Below the pieces are notes generated by a model that was not told the DNA's origin, made no database searches, and saw only the letters and a list, made by a program, of their open reading frames with translations. From Microcoleus vaginatus PCC 9802 (lineage in GTDB: Bacteria; Cyanobacteriota; Cyanobacteriia; Cyanobacteriales; Microcoleaceae), in the NCBI GenBank assembly GCA_022701275.1, contig CP031740.1, positions 631,001-695,000 on the forward strand: a DNA stretch of 64,000 nucleotides, written 5' to 3'. Of this stretch, positions 1 to 8,362 are shown piece by piece; position 1 is the stretch's first letter; every line of letters starts with the position of its first letter. The position numbers and the translations under genes were made by a program.

Positions 1-420
1 GAAGTTGCCCTAGAACTGACGGAGGCTGGGTTGGGACAGTCGATGGCGGTTTGTATTGGCTGCGACGCGATTGTCGGTTCTTCTTTTATGCAGTGGCTGC
101 AAATTTTGGACGAAGACGACAGTACCGAAGCGATAGTTTTGGTAGGGGAAGTTGGCGGGTGGAGTGAACAAGCTGCTGCTTCTTACATCGCCTCAGCGAT
201 CGACAAACCCGTGGTTGCTTATCTGGCCGGCCGCTACGCTCCCAAGGGGCCGTCTTTGGGCCACGCCGGCATCCTGATCAGTTCTCGGGCCGCTGCCCAG
301 AAAGCCTTTGGAGTTACGGCCCCAAACAAAATGGCTGCCTTTGAAGAGGCGGACATACCTGTGGCGGCTCGACCTTCAGAGATCCCTAAGTTGCTCAAAA
401 AATTGCTAAAGAAAAATTGA
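1..420 (+). CDS. sucD: Succinate-CoA ligase alpha subunit, C-terminal part (5' end outside window)
   Basis: The reading frame is open from base 1, so the gene begins before the window; only about 139 C-terminal residues are present. The segment matches the ligase domain of succinyl-CoA synthetase alpha: a GLGQS start, an EAIVLVGEVGG strand-loop, a KPVVAYLAGR strand, and the GHAG motif whose His is the phosphorylated catalytic residue in this family (seen here in SLGHAGILIS). The enzyme interconverts succinyl-CoA and succinate with nucleotide phosphorylation in the TCA cycle. The protein ends in a lysine-rich tail. Other ADP-forming acyl-CoA ligases share this fold, so substrate identity is inferred. 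Confidence 0.85.
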   Translation, partial: EVALELTEAGLGQSMAVCIGCDAIVGSSFMQWLQILDEDDSTEAIVLVGEVGGWSEQAAASYIASAIDKPVVAYLAGRYAPKGPSLGHAGILISSRAAAQKAFGVTAPNKMAAFEEADIPVAARPSEIPKLLKKLLKKN

Positions 421-563
421 TTGCTTTGGGAGTTTTCACAAAAGTCCTAACCCTCTTGGGGGTTGGGATAGGGGTAGGGCGGGGGCGGGTTTGGTCTCAA
501 AAGTGTCGGCAGAATGCCACAACAGGCGCTTCAACCCGCCTTTAGGACACATTTATAATTTTT

Positions 564-1265
564 TTACCAAAGCCCTCTGACCGGCGTCACAGGCTGCGGT
601 GCGGGTGCTGGCAAGGGGGCGGCACGGCGCGGCGCTGGAGGCGGAGTTGTTGGCTGCACGCTGCGGCGAGGTTCGATCGGACTTTCGGGGCGAGTTGTTT
701 CAGTTGTGCGAGTTGTCGATCGCATCACATCTTGAAGCAGGCTTTGCAGAGTTCCGGCTATACTCTGAACTTTCCCAACAGCGGTACGAAGGCTGGCAAC
801 ATCTACGTAAACCTCGTTGAGAGGATACTTTTTCAGGATTTCTAGCAGCGATACCTTACCGTCGTCCCCGGCTGCCAGGATCATCGCCGCCCGCAGCGCT
901 TTGCCACTTTCTGTGCGGCGCTGAGTCCGAATTGCTTGACCGATTTGGTCAGTGATTTTTTCTCCCGGGGTGCTATAAACTACCCTAGCCAGATTAGCAG
1001 GCTTTAAACCAATTTCTAGACCCATGAACCCCCGCAATACTTGCGCGTCCATTTTGGAGAACCGGATAATTTGTTGCAGGGTTGGCGTCGTCGTGCCCTC
1101 TTTAGCAAAGTCTTCTAAGTCGCTGACATTGAGGGCTTGTCTGATCGGGCCAAAGGTGAGGACAACTTTTTCGGCCCCTAATGCTCTACTGCTGCTCGAT
1201 AATATGCTCCCGCTTGCTCCTAACATTAGGGCAATGCCGATCGATACAAAATTTGTTAATTTCAT
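564..1265 (-). CDS. DUF1400 exported protein
   Basis: The protein has about 233 residues from the preferred ATG at 1265, which has a GGTG-type ribosome site just upstream; an in-frame ATG at 1307 has none. The first 30 residues form a signal peptide (MKLTNFVSIGIALMLGASG then an SRALGA cleavage-like end). Residues 30-165 resemble DUF1400, a domain common in cyanobacteria and often found in front of an alpha/beta hydrolase. Here the hydrolase is absent and the C-terminus is a Pro/Arg/Thr-rich, low-complexity tail. The protein is probably periplasmic or envelope-attached. Function is unknown; the domain call is from memory of the family's VVLTFGP and LEDFAKEG motifs. Confidence 0.7.
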   Translation of the reverse strand: MKLTNFVSIGIALMLGASGSILSSSSRALGAEKVVLTFGPIRQALNVSDLEDFAKEGTTTPTLQQIIRFSKMDAQVLRGFMGLEIGLKPANLARVVYSTPGEKITDQIGQAIRTQRRTESGKALRAAMILAAGDDGKVSLLEILKKYPLNEVYVDVASLRTAVGKVQSIAGTLQSLLQDVMRSTTRTTETTRPESPIEPRRSVQPTTPPPAPRRAAPLPAPAPQPVTPVRGLW

Positions 1266-1608
1266 ATTCACCGCTAGATTAAAATTATTTTTTTGAGATT
1301 TGTACATTATAGATGCAGCAGTTATATTCTACAAGGTCGCCAGTGTAATTTGTGCCCGCGTCACACCCACAATCTCGACCGAGACTTTTTCTCGATCTTG
1401 ACTTTAAGAATAAGTCACCAACTCTACCGAAATATTTTTGCTTCTATTCATTCTGCTTTCTACCTTCTATATCTCCAGCTTTTTACATCAGAGTGTGTTC
1501 CGCCTTCAACATAAGTGCCTTATAAAAATTCTAGGAACTGCCCTGACGGGAAGACGTTCTTAATTGCACAAACATAAGGGGTCGATTGCTTCTTCTTTCT
1601 CTCTTAGG

Positions 1609-1703
1609 GAACTAACTCCCTTTTCCTTCTTCCTTCTTCCTTCTTCCTTCCTTCTTCCTTCCCTCTTCCCTCTTCCTTCTTCCTTCTTCCTTCTTCCTTC
1701 TGC
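1609..1703. repeat. Polypyrimidine (CTTCTTC/CCTTCTT) low-complexity tract
   Basis: About 95 bases of nearly pure pyrimidine made of imperfect 7-base units (CTTCCTT, CTTCTTC) end four bases before the hpsL start codon. A tract of the same type on the opposite strand lies at 14104-14155, just before coaD. The tract is long enough to translate as a Lys/Glu/Arg-rich shadow reading frame, which is not a gene. It leaves no room for a Shine-Dalgarno sequence in front of hpsL. Confidence 0.8.
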
Positions 1704-1706
1704 TAT

Positions 1707-3368
1707 ATGTTGAAAACCCGCAAAGCCAAAAAATCCAAAAACAAGCATAGCGAAAAAACCACAGCGCTGAGCAAAAAAGAAGTAGCTGCACAAAAACGCA
1801 AAATTTCAGAAAAGCGCAATGAATTGGTGCAGGCGATCGCCATAAGCTGCTTAGTCACCGTTTCTCTCAGCATTCCCCTGTTGTTCGTAGCCGGCCCTAA
1901 GATTGCTATTGCAGGAGGCGCAGCCGCAGCCATCTTGCTGCTTTCCTACAAATACCCCCGTCAAGCTTTGTGGACTTTTCTAATTTACCTGCCTTTCAGT
2001 GGTACAATTACTTACGCAATTGGCGGCGGGAATGCTGCATTTCAAGTAGCAAAAGATGCTTTCTACATACCAGCTCTCATCGCCCTAATTCAAAGCTGCA
2101 AAAAGAAACAGTTGCCCCTGTTCATTCCCAAACAAATGCTTTCTACCTTTAGCATCCTGTTGATGATGGCAATGCTGACTTTAATTTTTGTCAACGGGGA
2201 AATGCAGCTCAACCCTATGAAGGGTGAGAAACCAATTCTGCAAGGAATTCTCGGCTTAAAAGTATTGATAGGTTACATACCGCTGATGGCTTGTACCTAT
2301 TATCTGCTCCGCACCAAGAAGGATTTGGTATTTTTTAGTCGAATGCACATCGTTTTGGCGATCGTTTGCTGCCTTCTCGGTTTGATTCAGTACCTGTTGC
2401 TGCAAAGTGGAAAATGTGCGGGTACCCGAGGAATGATCGGAAACGACTTATATAAAGCAACGCTGCAAGCTAGATGTTTTGTCGGCGGTTCTTTAGTGTT
2501 CAGTCCAGAAGTCAAGTTTATCCGCTTGCCGGGAACTTTTGTAGCGCCTTGGCAGTGGGCTTGGTTTTTAATTTCTAATGCTTTTTTAACCTTTGCCTCT
2601 GCCTTTTGCGACCCTTCATTCTGGTGGCGAGTTATCGGTTTATTGGGCATGGCATTAGTATTTGCCAATGCAGTTATTTCCGGTCAAAGAGCTGCTTTAG
2701 TTATGGTTCCCGTTGCTACGGCAATCCTGCTAGTTCTCACCGGTCAATTAGTTAATTTAAAACGATTTATTCCCATCGGTGCAGGACTGGCGATTCTGCT
2801 GTTTGTCGGTGCAGCAATTAACCCGGGAATTATCGAGCAGCAGCGGGAGAGTTTTGTTAACCGCTGGAAGGCTGCACCGCCCCAGCAGTTTCTATTTAAT
2901 CAGTTCCAGCAGAGCCACAATTTTATCAGTGACAGACCTCTCGGTAGAGGTGTGGGACGAGCAACTAATTCAACGCGAATATTTGGTGCTACGCAGCTAA
3001 TTGAAACTTTCCAACCTAAGTTGATCTACGAACTCGGTTATCCGGGAATGATTGCTTTTCAAATCATGGTTTTACACTTGGCTTTTCTAACTTTTAGAGC
3101 TTACCGTTCTGTGAAAGACAAAAGTTTGCGGAGTTACGGAGCTAGTTTTTGGGTGTTTGTTGGATTTATTACGATCAATACTCAATACTATCCGCTGGAT
3201 GTAGATCCAGTGTCCGTGTATTATTGGGTTTTAGCTGGAGCGATTTTAAAGTTGCCCAAAATTGACAAACAGGTGCAGGATGAAAAACACCAGGAACTTG
3301 AGTCAAATGATTTGCCAGTTCACCAGCAATTAAAGGAGAAAAAAATTCTTGCATCTGCCCCAATTTGA
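1707..3368 (+). CDS. hpsL: HpsL-like polysaccharide polymerase/ligase membrane protein
   Basis: This 553-residue polytopic membrane protein has a basic cytoplasmic N-terminus (about residues 1-45, very Lys-rich) followed by roughly 10-12 hydrophobic segments. Sequence blocks such as GPKIAIAGGAAAAILLLSYK and YPRQALWTFLIYLPFSGTIT match the cyanobacterial HpsL family, part of the hormogonium polysaccharide locus. The middle region resembles O-antigen ligase/polymerase proteins: a large loop, then SGQRAALVM and a GRGVGRATN periplasmic motif. The likely role is polymerising or ligating an exported polysaccharide needed for gliding. No other hps gene lies beside it. The start codon directly follows a polypyrimidine tract with no clear ribosome site. 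Confidence 0.7.
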   Translation: MLKTRKAKKSKNKHSEKTTALSKKEVAAQKRKISEKRNELVQAIAISCLVTVSLSIPLLFVAGPKIAIAGGAAAAILLLSYKYPRQALWTFLIYLPFSGTITYAIGGGNAAFQVAKDAFYIPALIALIQSCKKKQLPLFIPKQMLSTFSILLMMAMLTLIFVNGEMQLNPMKGEKPILQGILGLKVLIGYIPLMACTYYLLRTKKDLVFFSRMHIVLAIVCCLLGLIQYLLLQSGKCAGTRGMIGNDLYKATLQARCFVGGSLVFSPEVKFIRLPGTFVAPWQWAWFLISNAFLTFASAFCDPSFWWRVIGLLGMALVFANAVISGQRAALVMVPVATAILLVLTGQLVNLKRFIPIGAGLAILLFVGAAINPGIIEQQRESFVNRWKAAPPQQFLFNQFQQSHNFISDRPLGRGVGRATNSTRIFGATQLIETFQPKLIYELGYPGMIAFQIMVLHLAFLTFRAYRSVKDKSLRSYGASFWVFVGFITINTQYYPLDVDPVSVYYWVLAGAILKLPKIDKQVQDEKHQELESNDLPVHQQLKEKKILASAPI

Positions 3369-3480
3369 CGGTCTTGGACGCAGAAACTCTCTCTTGCAGG
3401 TTTGCAGGGCGCACCTTACCGCTATAAGCAGCACATTCAACCACTTGTTCCGTAAGTCCTGTAGTAATTAACCCGTAAGT

Positions 3481-4893
3481 TTACTGCGGTTGCCAAACCG
3501 GAGAGCTAGCATTCAAATCTTTGTCGTTTGTCAATTTAGTCAATGCCGAACCGTCCCGATTAATTACATACAAGTTGCTTTTGTCGCCTTGGATTTCATT
3601 AAATATAAAAGCAATTTGCTGGCTGTCAGTAGACCAAGCTAATTGTGAAATTTCCGACGGTTTTAGCCGGGTAGCTAGTTGATTTAGCTGGTTCCCGTCA
3701 GCATTGATTGTGTAGAGTTTTTGATTATTGAACTCTCCAGCGACGAAAGCAATAAATTTGCCATCCGGCGACCACGAAATTTCGTCGTAGTTTCTGGGTT
3801 TTTGGGTGAGGTTCTTGGCTGTGCCCCGGTTAATGTCGAGCAGGTAGATATCTTGCTGTTCCCCTGCTGAATCGCCGGGTTTATTATAATAGTAAGCCAT
3901 GCGGCTACTGTCGGGCGACCAGAATAGTTTGACGTTGTAAACCTCATTTTGCGGGTTGTTCGTCAAATTCTTGAGGTTGGTTCCATCGGCATTAATTGTG
4001 TAAATTTGCTGTTTCGGATAAGCGCCGAACAGGAAAGCAATTTTTGTGCGATCGGGCGACCAAACAAGTTCACTTCCGCCGGATATATATTCGCCGGGAC
4101 TTTTAGTTAGTTTGGTCATTCCCGAACCGTCGGCATTCATTTTGTAGATATTTTTCTCCTTGACAAATGCTACTTGCTGGCCGTCCGGCGAAAGGTAAAA
4201 TTCTGATGAAATTTCCGTTTTAGGCGGATATCCTCCTACTTCCAAATTCCTAACTAATTTAGTTCCTTTAATGCCAGAAGTGTTGCTTGTATAAAGTGAT
4301 TGGCTGCCGGGATCATCAGAGGTAAAACCGTCGCAAGAACGGGCAAAAACAAGTTTCTGGCTGTTGGAAAACCAAGCTATTTCAAAATTAGCTGCTTTGC
4401 AACCAGCCTCAGCAAACTGTTTAGTTAGTCGAGAACCGTCAGCATTGACTGTATAGATGTCGCTGTATCCGCCAACGAAAGCCAGTCGCTGGCCGTTGGG
4501 CGACCACACTAGGGGAGCGATAACATCTATATTACGTGTAAGTTCGCGGCGAGCGGAACTGGTAGCATTGACCGCAAATAAAGTGGATCTGTTCTCGCTG
4601 CCGCGCATCTGGAGGGCGGTAAACGCTAGTATCCTTGGTTTTTGGGCTGCGGTTGGGGGAGGGCTGTGAAGGCTCAAAAACAAGGTGATTGAGAGTGTTA
4701 GGGAGATTAGGCCGATCGCACTTATCGGCCATAATTTATTGAAGCTGAAAAGTTGGAGAATTTGCAACAAGCTTTTCAGGGGCGGCCAAGATGCCCACCC
4801 CGCACTCAACTTAAACTCTTGTGGAACAGGCTTTTGTGGAACGGGCATCTTGCCTGTTCGATATCGCAGCGGGAAATCCAAGTTAAAACGCAT
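3481..4893 (-). CDS. TolB-like beta-propeller protein, membrane-anchored
   Basis: The 470-residue protein has one hydrophobic segment near residues 54-76, followed by about seven PD40/WD40-like blades with the recurring pattern SPDG-x-IAF...IYTINADG, typical of the TolB C-terminal propeller. It is predicted to sit on the periplasmic side. The family binds proteins or ligands; no catalytic residue is evident. The first 30 residues (with TGKMPVPQKPVPQ) are translated from a dispersed palindromic repeat rather than from a normal N-terminus, so the true start is uncertain. No other good Met precedes the membrane segment. It lies 23 bases downstream of the small coiled-coil gene and may be cotranscribed with parA. 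Confidence 0.75.
   Translation of the reverse strand: MRFNLDFPLRYRTGKMPVPQKPVPQEFKLSAGWASWPPLKSLLQILQLFSFNKLWPISAIGLISLTLSITLFLSLHSPPPTAAQKPRILAFTALQMRGSENRSTLFAVNATSSARRELTRNIDVIAPLVWSPNGQRLAFVGGYSDIYTVNADGSRLTKQFAEAGCKAANFEIAWFSNSQKLVFARSCDGFTSDDPGSQSLYTSNTSGIKGTKLVRNLEVGGYPPKTEISSEFYLSPDGQQVAFVKEKNIYKMNADGSGMTKLTKSPGEYISGGSELVWSPDRTKIAFLFGAYPKQQIYTINADGTNLKNLTNNPQNEVYNVKLFWSPDSSRMAYYYNKPGDSAGEQQDIYLLDINRGTAKNLTQKPRNYDEISWSPDGKFIAFVAGEFNNQKLYTINADGNQLNQLATRLKPSEISQLAWSTDSQQIAFIFNEIQGDKSNLYVINRDGSALTKLTNDKDLNASSPVWQPQ
4821..4860. repeat. Dispersed palindromic repeat (GGAACAGGCATCTTG family)
   Basis: A copy of a short palindrome (GGAACGGGCATCTTG then CCTGTTC) with a partial second copy (GTGGAACAGG) lies inside the 5' coding region of the propeller gene. 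Two closely related copies form an inverted pair at 50370-50435. Read in this frame it gives the peptide TGKMPVPQ. The repetition within the window and the palindromic form indicate a dispersed element. Confidence 0.7.
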
Positions 4894-4916
4894 TTTATCG
4901 ATTCCTCTGCTAATTT

Positions 4917-5363
4917 TTAAAGTGTTTGTCTGTCGATATGTCTCGACAGCCTCAAACTCTGTTTAATTCTGCCAATAATTAGCTCGAACATTTTTTTGCG
5001 GGACGGATTCTTGCTGCTGGGCGGCATCCCTAACTCGCAACACATCAAGTTCAAGTCAGTTGCACTCATTGCCAACAATTTTTTCCTCACCTCTTCTTCA
5101 TTTCCATTTTTAGCTTGTAAACGCAGTTCTTCATAAGTTTCTAGAACATTTCCAGCCGATAAATTAGCAGGTTTATTAACATCAGCACCCCTGGGAATAT
5201 CCGAAGTTTTTGAGCCAGCAGAAATCACTCCCCGCTTGACTTGAGTCTCAAGCCGGGTTAATTTTCGAGCAACGTCCCGCAAGATTTCCTTAAGTTCACC
5301 AATTTCTTCAACTAACCCCCCGCTTTCTTGTTCGGAAGCAGCCAAAATTTCTTTTTTACTCAT
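4917..5363 (-). CDS. Small coiled-coil protein encoded with ParA
   Basis: I do not recognise this 148-residue protein. Residues about 18-45 show heptad spacing of Leu/Ile/Val with charged residues (EEIGELKEILRDVARKLTRL), predicting a coiled coil. A flexible middle follows, then a helical C-terminal half with a MPPSSKNPSRKKMFELI segment. Its ATG overlaps the parA stop codon as ATGA, the classic sign of translational coupling, so it is a likely ParA partner (an adaptor or cargo/DNA-binding factor taking the place of ParB). No ParB-type HTH or nuclease motif is visible, and the partner role rests only on gene order. Confidence 0.65.
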   Translation of the reverse strand: MSKKEILAASEQESGGLVEEIGELKEILRDVARKLTRLETQVKRGVISAGSKTSDIPRGADVNKPANLSAGNVLETYEELRLQAKNGNEEEVRKKLLAMSATDLNLMCCELGMPPSSKNPSRKKMFELIIGRIKQSLRLSRHIDRQTL

Positions 5364-6232
5364 TTGAGATACTCCTCACACTCGCGCCATAGTTTTTCAA
5401 ATTCTTTAACTAATTCTCGCGGCAGTTCTCCCTCATTAATCGCCCGTTTTAGCCCGACGCTTTCGCGAATCGTCGATTCTAAAAATCTAACTTCTATATT
5501 ATTGTCTTTTGAGATCTCATCGCAAAGTCTCTTTACTTCTCTCATGTAAAACTGAACTTCATTTGTCAGCAATCCTCCATAGGTTTTAGCTTTATTCATA
5601 AAGACTGCTATCTTGGGAAACGGATAAGGCTCAATCCGTTTCTGGAGCGAATTTAAAACTAAACTCAATCCCCTCGAACCAAAATAATCGGGATTGACGG
5701 GAATCAATATTAAGTCGCAGCAAGAGAGTACGCTGTAGGTGAGGAGACTGAAGGAAGGCGAACAGTCAAAAAGCATCAAATCGTATTTGGGGAGATTGGC
5801 AGAGTTGGCGATTTTGCCTATAAATCTGCGGATGAAGTCTTTAACACTTTTTCCCTCAAAGCCATCGATATCCAACCAATACAATTCTTCAACTGAAGGG
5901 ACAAAATGCAACTGTTCGTCAATCTGATAAATGGTCTCGAAACCAACGGGAAATTTAAAATTCTGTCCGGCTTTTTTAAAGACTTCTAGAGCGTCGTAAA
6001 TTGTAAGTCTATGCTTGAGAGATTTTTCGTACCACTTACCAAATTTGTCATCTAAATGACCTGTATTTTCGTTAAGCCCGATCGCCTCTGTGAGCGACAT
6101 TTGCGGATCTAAGTCTAACATCAAGACTTCTAAGTCTGTTCCTTGGGATATAATATTTCCCAGACTCCAAGTGACGGTAGTCTTTCCGACACCGCCTTTG
6201 AAGTTGATTACGGCTATTGATTTAGGACTCAT
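5360..6232 (-). CDS. parA: ParA/Soj-family ATPase
   Basis: A deviant Walker A motif, KGGVGKTT, begins about residue 12 when translation starts at the ATG at 6232; a TTG-initiated form from 6259 would add nine residues. A second ATPase motif, MLDLDPQMSLTEA, and YDLMLFDCSPS complete the ParA/MinD signature. The length (290 residues) is normal for a type I partition ATPase. There is no N-terminal HTH, so it resembles the short chromosomal or type Ib class. It overlaps the downstream coiled-coil gene by four bases. No parB or parS is seen nearby. Positioning of a plasmid remnant, protein clusters or other cargo are all possible roles. Confidence 0.9.
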   Translation of the reverse strand: MSPKSIAVINFKGGVGKTTVTWSLGNIISQGTDLEVLMLDLDPQMSLTEAIGLNENTGHLDDKFGKWYEKSLKHRLTIYDALEVFKKAGQNFKFPVGFETIYQIDEQLHFVPSVEELYWLDIDGFEGKSVKDFIRRFIGKIANSANLPKYDLMLFDCSPSFSLLTYSVLSCCDLILIPVNPDYFGSRGLSLVLNSLQKRIEPYPFPKIAVFMNKAKTYGGLLTNEVQFYMREVKRLCDEISKDNNIEVRFLESTIRESVGLKRAINEGELPRELVKEFEKLWRECEEYLK

Positions 6233-6321
6233 GGCTGGCTTTGTTTGGATTTTGCTCAAATATAAATTAAAACATAACGATCGCCCAATTAGCGTTTGCT
6301 AAGTATTATTACTCGAATAAT

Positions 6322-6348
6322 GGCGATCGCCTACTCAAGGCGATCGCC
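6322..6348. terminator. HIP1-based hairpin between nuclease-like gene and parA
   Basis: Two copies of the palindrome GGCGATCGCC are separated by seven bases and can pair as a perfect 10-bp stem. The element lies in the 137-base gap between the nuclease-like gene (ending at 6370) and parA, both on the minus strand. No strong U-run follows, so it may be a weak terminator or simply two HIP1 sites. Confidence 0.4.
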
Positions 6349-6369
6349 AGATTAACAGCGAGTCTCTTT

Positions 6370-6915
6370 TTAGAAAAGAACGTCAGGAAACTTGAAAACG
6401 TGACTAGCAATATTCCGCACCTTTACTAATGGAACAGGTAATCCAGTTACACTGTAGCCTCGATTTGGTACTACTTTCTGCGCGAGTTCTGGCTGTTGTT
6501 GCGAAACTAACAACCTGAATTTACCCGGTTCGACGACCAATATCTCCTGTTGAGGAATGAAAAATATCCAGAGATCGGCTTGCGAAGTCCATCCCCAACA
6601 GGGACGGTTGCGATCGTCAAAAGCTTCAAAAAACAAGTTTCCAGTTTGCTTGGCTTTTAAATCAGTCTTGTACTCAGCAGTTGCGGTTGAACCGTTTGGG
6701 CGAATTAGTACGCGGTCAATACCTGCTTTCTGATACTGTGGCAAATCTGAGACATCCTCAATGCGATAGCCATGAATCTGCAACCACTTGTCTACGATCG
6801 CCTCTCCTGTCTTTCCTACTTTCTTTTGAGTTTGGAAGTCGTATTCCTGTTTTTGGGAAAGCGGGGGTAGTGGCTGGGAGAATTCGGCTTCGTTGTGCTG
6901 ATTGTTGTTGTACAT
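6370..6915 (-). CDS. PD-(D/E)XK nuclease-like protein
   Basis: The 181-residue protein carries the spacing of a PD-(D/E)XK fold: a KTGEAIVDKWL helix with E38, a GIDRVL strand with D67, and the AEYKTD strand giving E81-x-K83. The core spans about residues 30-110; the rest is a beta-rich C-terminal part with no recognised domain. Such proteins are often restriction, repair or recombination nucleases, but no specific family is recognised. It reads away from the HTH-TPR gene and toward parA, 137 bases away across a hairpin. A perfect 15-bp palindrome lies 27 bases upstream of its ATG. Catalytic residues look intact; activity is inferred. Confidence 0.55.
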   Translation of the reverse strand: MYNNNQHNEAEFSQPLPPLSQKQEYDFQTQKKVGKTGEAIVDKWLQIHGYRIEDVSDLPQYQKAGIDRVLIRPNGSTATAEYKTDLKAKQTGNLFFEAFDDRNRPCWGWTSQADLWIFFIPQQEILVVEPGKFRLLVSQQQPELAQKVVPNRGYSVTGLPVPLVKVRNIASHVFKFPDVLF

Positions 6916-6941
6916 GATTAATTTCGTCAGCTAACTTTTGA

Positions 6942-7066
6942 GTAGTGAATCACTACATCCTTAGCTTCGCAGAACTTTCTCTGGCAGCTACCAAACAAGT
7001 GTTAGGAACTTTCTCTGGCAGCTACCAAACAAGTGTTAGGAAGTTTGTTAGGATTGTTTGTTAGGA
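6942..7066. promoter_or_regulatory. Divergent promoter region with palindrome and four TGTTAGGA repeats
   Basis: Between two divergent genes lie a perfect palindrome GTAGTGA-A-TCACTAC (6942-6956), a 34-base perfect tandem duplication (6973-7006 and 7007-7040), and four direct copies of TGTTAGGA beginning at 7000, 7034, 7046 and 7059. The last three copies are spaced 12-13 bases apart, close to one helical turn. This layout suits an operator or iteron array for a DNA-binding protein; the HTH-TPR protein on one side and the ParA group on the other are the candidate users. Binding is inferred. Confidence 0.55.
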
Positions 7067-7085
7067 ACTGAATAACACCCTAGAA

Positions 7086-8306
7086 ATGGCACAGAATTCA
7101 CCCGAAGAACAATTCATCCTAGCTGCTAATGACTGGGATTTAGAAAGGTTGTACAAAGATTTGGCAGATGCCAAGCAAAAAGTAGCACCGCATAAGCGGG
7201 AACTTACAGAAGTCGAGAAGCTGCATTTACGTGGATTGCTTTGTGATTGTAGTCCTAGTGACATAGCTAAAAAGCTTCACAGGGAAGAGAGAGGATTGAC
7301 AGCCGACCTAAGTGAGACTGTGTATCGGTATGTCAAACAGCTTACTCAGGGAAAAGTAGACATCAGGCTAAACAACTGGAGATGTATCCTTGCTTGGCTT
7401 GAGCAAGCAGGATACAAAACCCGGTCATCTAACTCAGTTGAAAATAAGCCTGAGATTACACCTTCTGTTTCGGAGAGTGATATTGATGATCTGTTGGAGA
7501 GGGTGCGATCTAACTCTCCTCTCTGTGCTGAGGATTTCAATAAACTGGGAATAAAAAAGGCTGAGGAAGGAGATTTTGAGGGAGCACTTGAAAATTTCGA
7601 TCGAGCAATTAAGCTCAATCCTGATTATGCAGATGCCTACAATAACCGGGCTAGTGTTCGCCATGAACTAGGAGACGATGCCGGAGCAATTGAGGATTAC
7701 ACAAAGGCGATATTGCTCAATCCTGATCGTGCAGTTTATCACAACAACCTGGGTATTATTTCTTATAACTCAGATGATTACCGAGGAGCGCAGGCCGATC
7801 ACACCCGAGCAACTCAACTAAATGCTGGCGATGCTCAAGCCTACAATAACCGAGGTTTTGCTCGTTTACGCCTGGGCGATCTGCAAGGGGCACTTAAAGA
7901 TTTTACCCAAGCAATTGAACTAAATGCTCATGATGCCCTTGCTTGGAATAATCGAGGTGATGTCTACTTCTTGAAATTAGGCGATATGCCAAAAGCGCTT
8001 GATGATTACACCCAAGCAGCTCGGCTGAATCCTAATAATCCTAAAACATTCTACTACCTGGGAGTTATTCACTCTCGTTTGGGGAACAAAGAGAAAGCGC
8101 TTGAGGATTTCACCAAGGCAATTGAGCTTAAACGAGACTTTGCTGAAGCTTATCAAAACCGAGGTATTGTCCACTATGAACTGGGCGATTCCCAAAAAGC
8201 AAATGTCGATTTTCACAATGCTAAAAATTTATATCGTGTCCAGGGAAAAGAAGAAAATTACCAAAAGTTACTTGATATAATAGAAGGACTTCAGCAAGAA
8301 GATTGA
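7086..8306 (+). CDS. N-terminal HTH-like domain plus TPR-repeat protein
   Basis: The 406-residue protein has a helical N-terminal domain (about residues 18-115) with a segment LTEVEKLHLRGLLCDCSPSD followed by IAKKLH, resembling the HTH-like domain at the front of cyanobacterial signalling proteins that carry vWA/MoxR-associated or NACHT modules. Residues 150-400 form about seven TPR units with the pattern YNNRG....GD..GAL.D..AI.LNP. It is probably a soluble scaffold or regulator that couples protein binding to DNA or partner recognition. The effector domain usually fused to such N-termini is missing. It is divergent from the nuclease-like gene and sits beside the repeat array, so autoregulation is plausible. 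Confidence 0.75.
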   Translation: MAQNSPEEQFILAANDWDLERLYKDLADAKQKVAPHKRELTEVEKLHLRGLLCDCSPSDIAKKLHREERGLTADLSETVYRYVKQLTQGKVDIRLNNWRCILAWLEQAGYKTRSSNSVENKPEITPSVSESDIDDLLERVRSNSPLCAEDFNKLGIKKAEEGDFEGALENFDRAIKLNPDYADAYNNRASVRHELGDDAGAIEDYTKAILLNPDRAVYHNNLGIISYNSDDYRGAQADHTRATQLNAGDAQAYNNRGFARLRLGDLQGALKDFTQAIELNAHDALAWNNRGDVYFLKLGDMPKALDDYTQAARLNPNNPKTFYYLGVIHSRLGNKEKALEDFTKAIELKRDFAEAYQNRGIVHYELGDSQKANVDFHNAKNLYRVQGKEENYQKLLDIIEGLQQED

Positions 8307-8362
8307 GAGCGATCGCCTTTAGTAAAGGGAGAAAAAGAGCGATAGGTACATTGCTTAAAGCT

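Noticed and set aside
1560-1793. Lys/Glu/Arg-rich minus-strand frame over the polypyrimidine tract
   Set aside because: It is the translation of a simple tandem repeat and overlaps the start of hpsL; no ribosome site or conserved motif.
6973-7066. Possible CRISPR-like repeat array
   Set aside because: The two 34-base copies are adjacent without spacers, and the TGTTAGGA words are too short; no cas gene is in the window.
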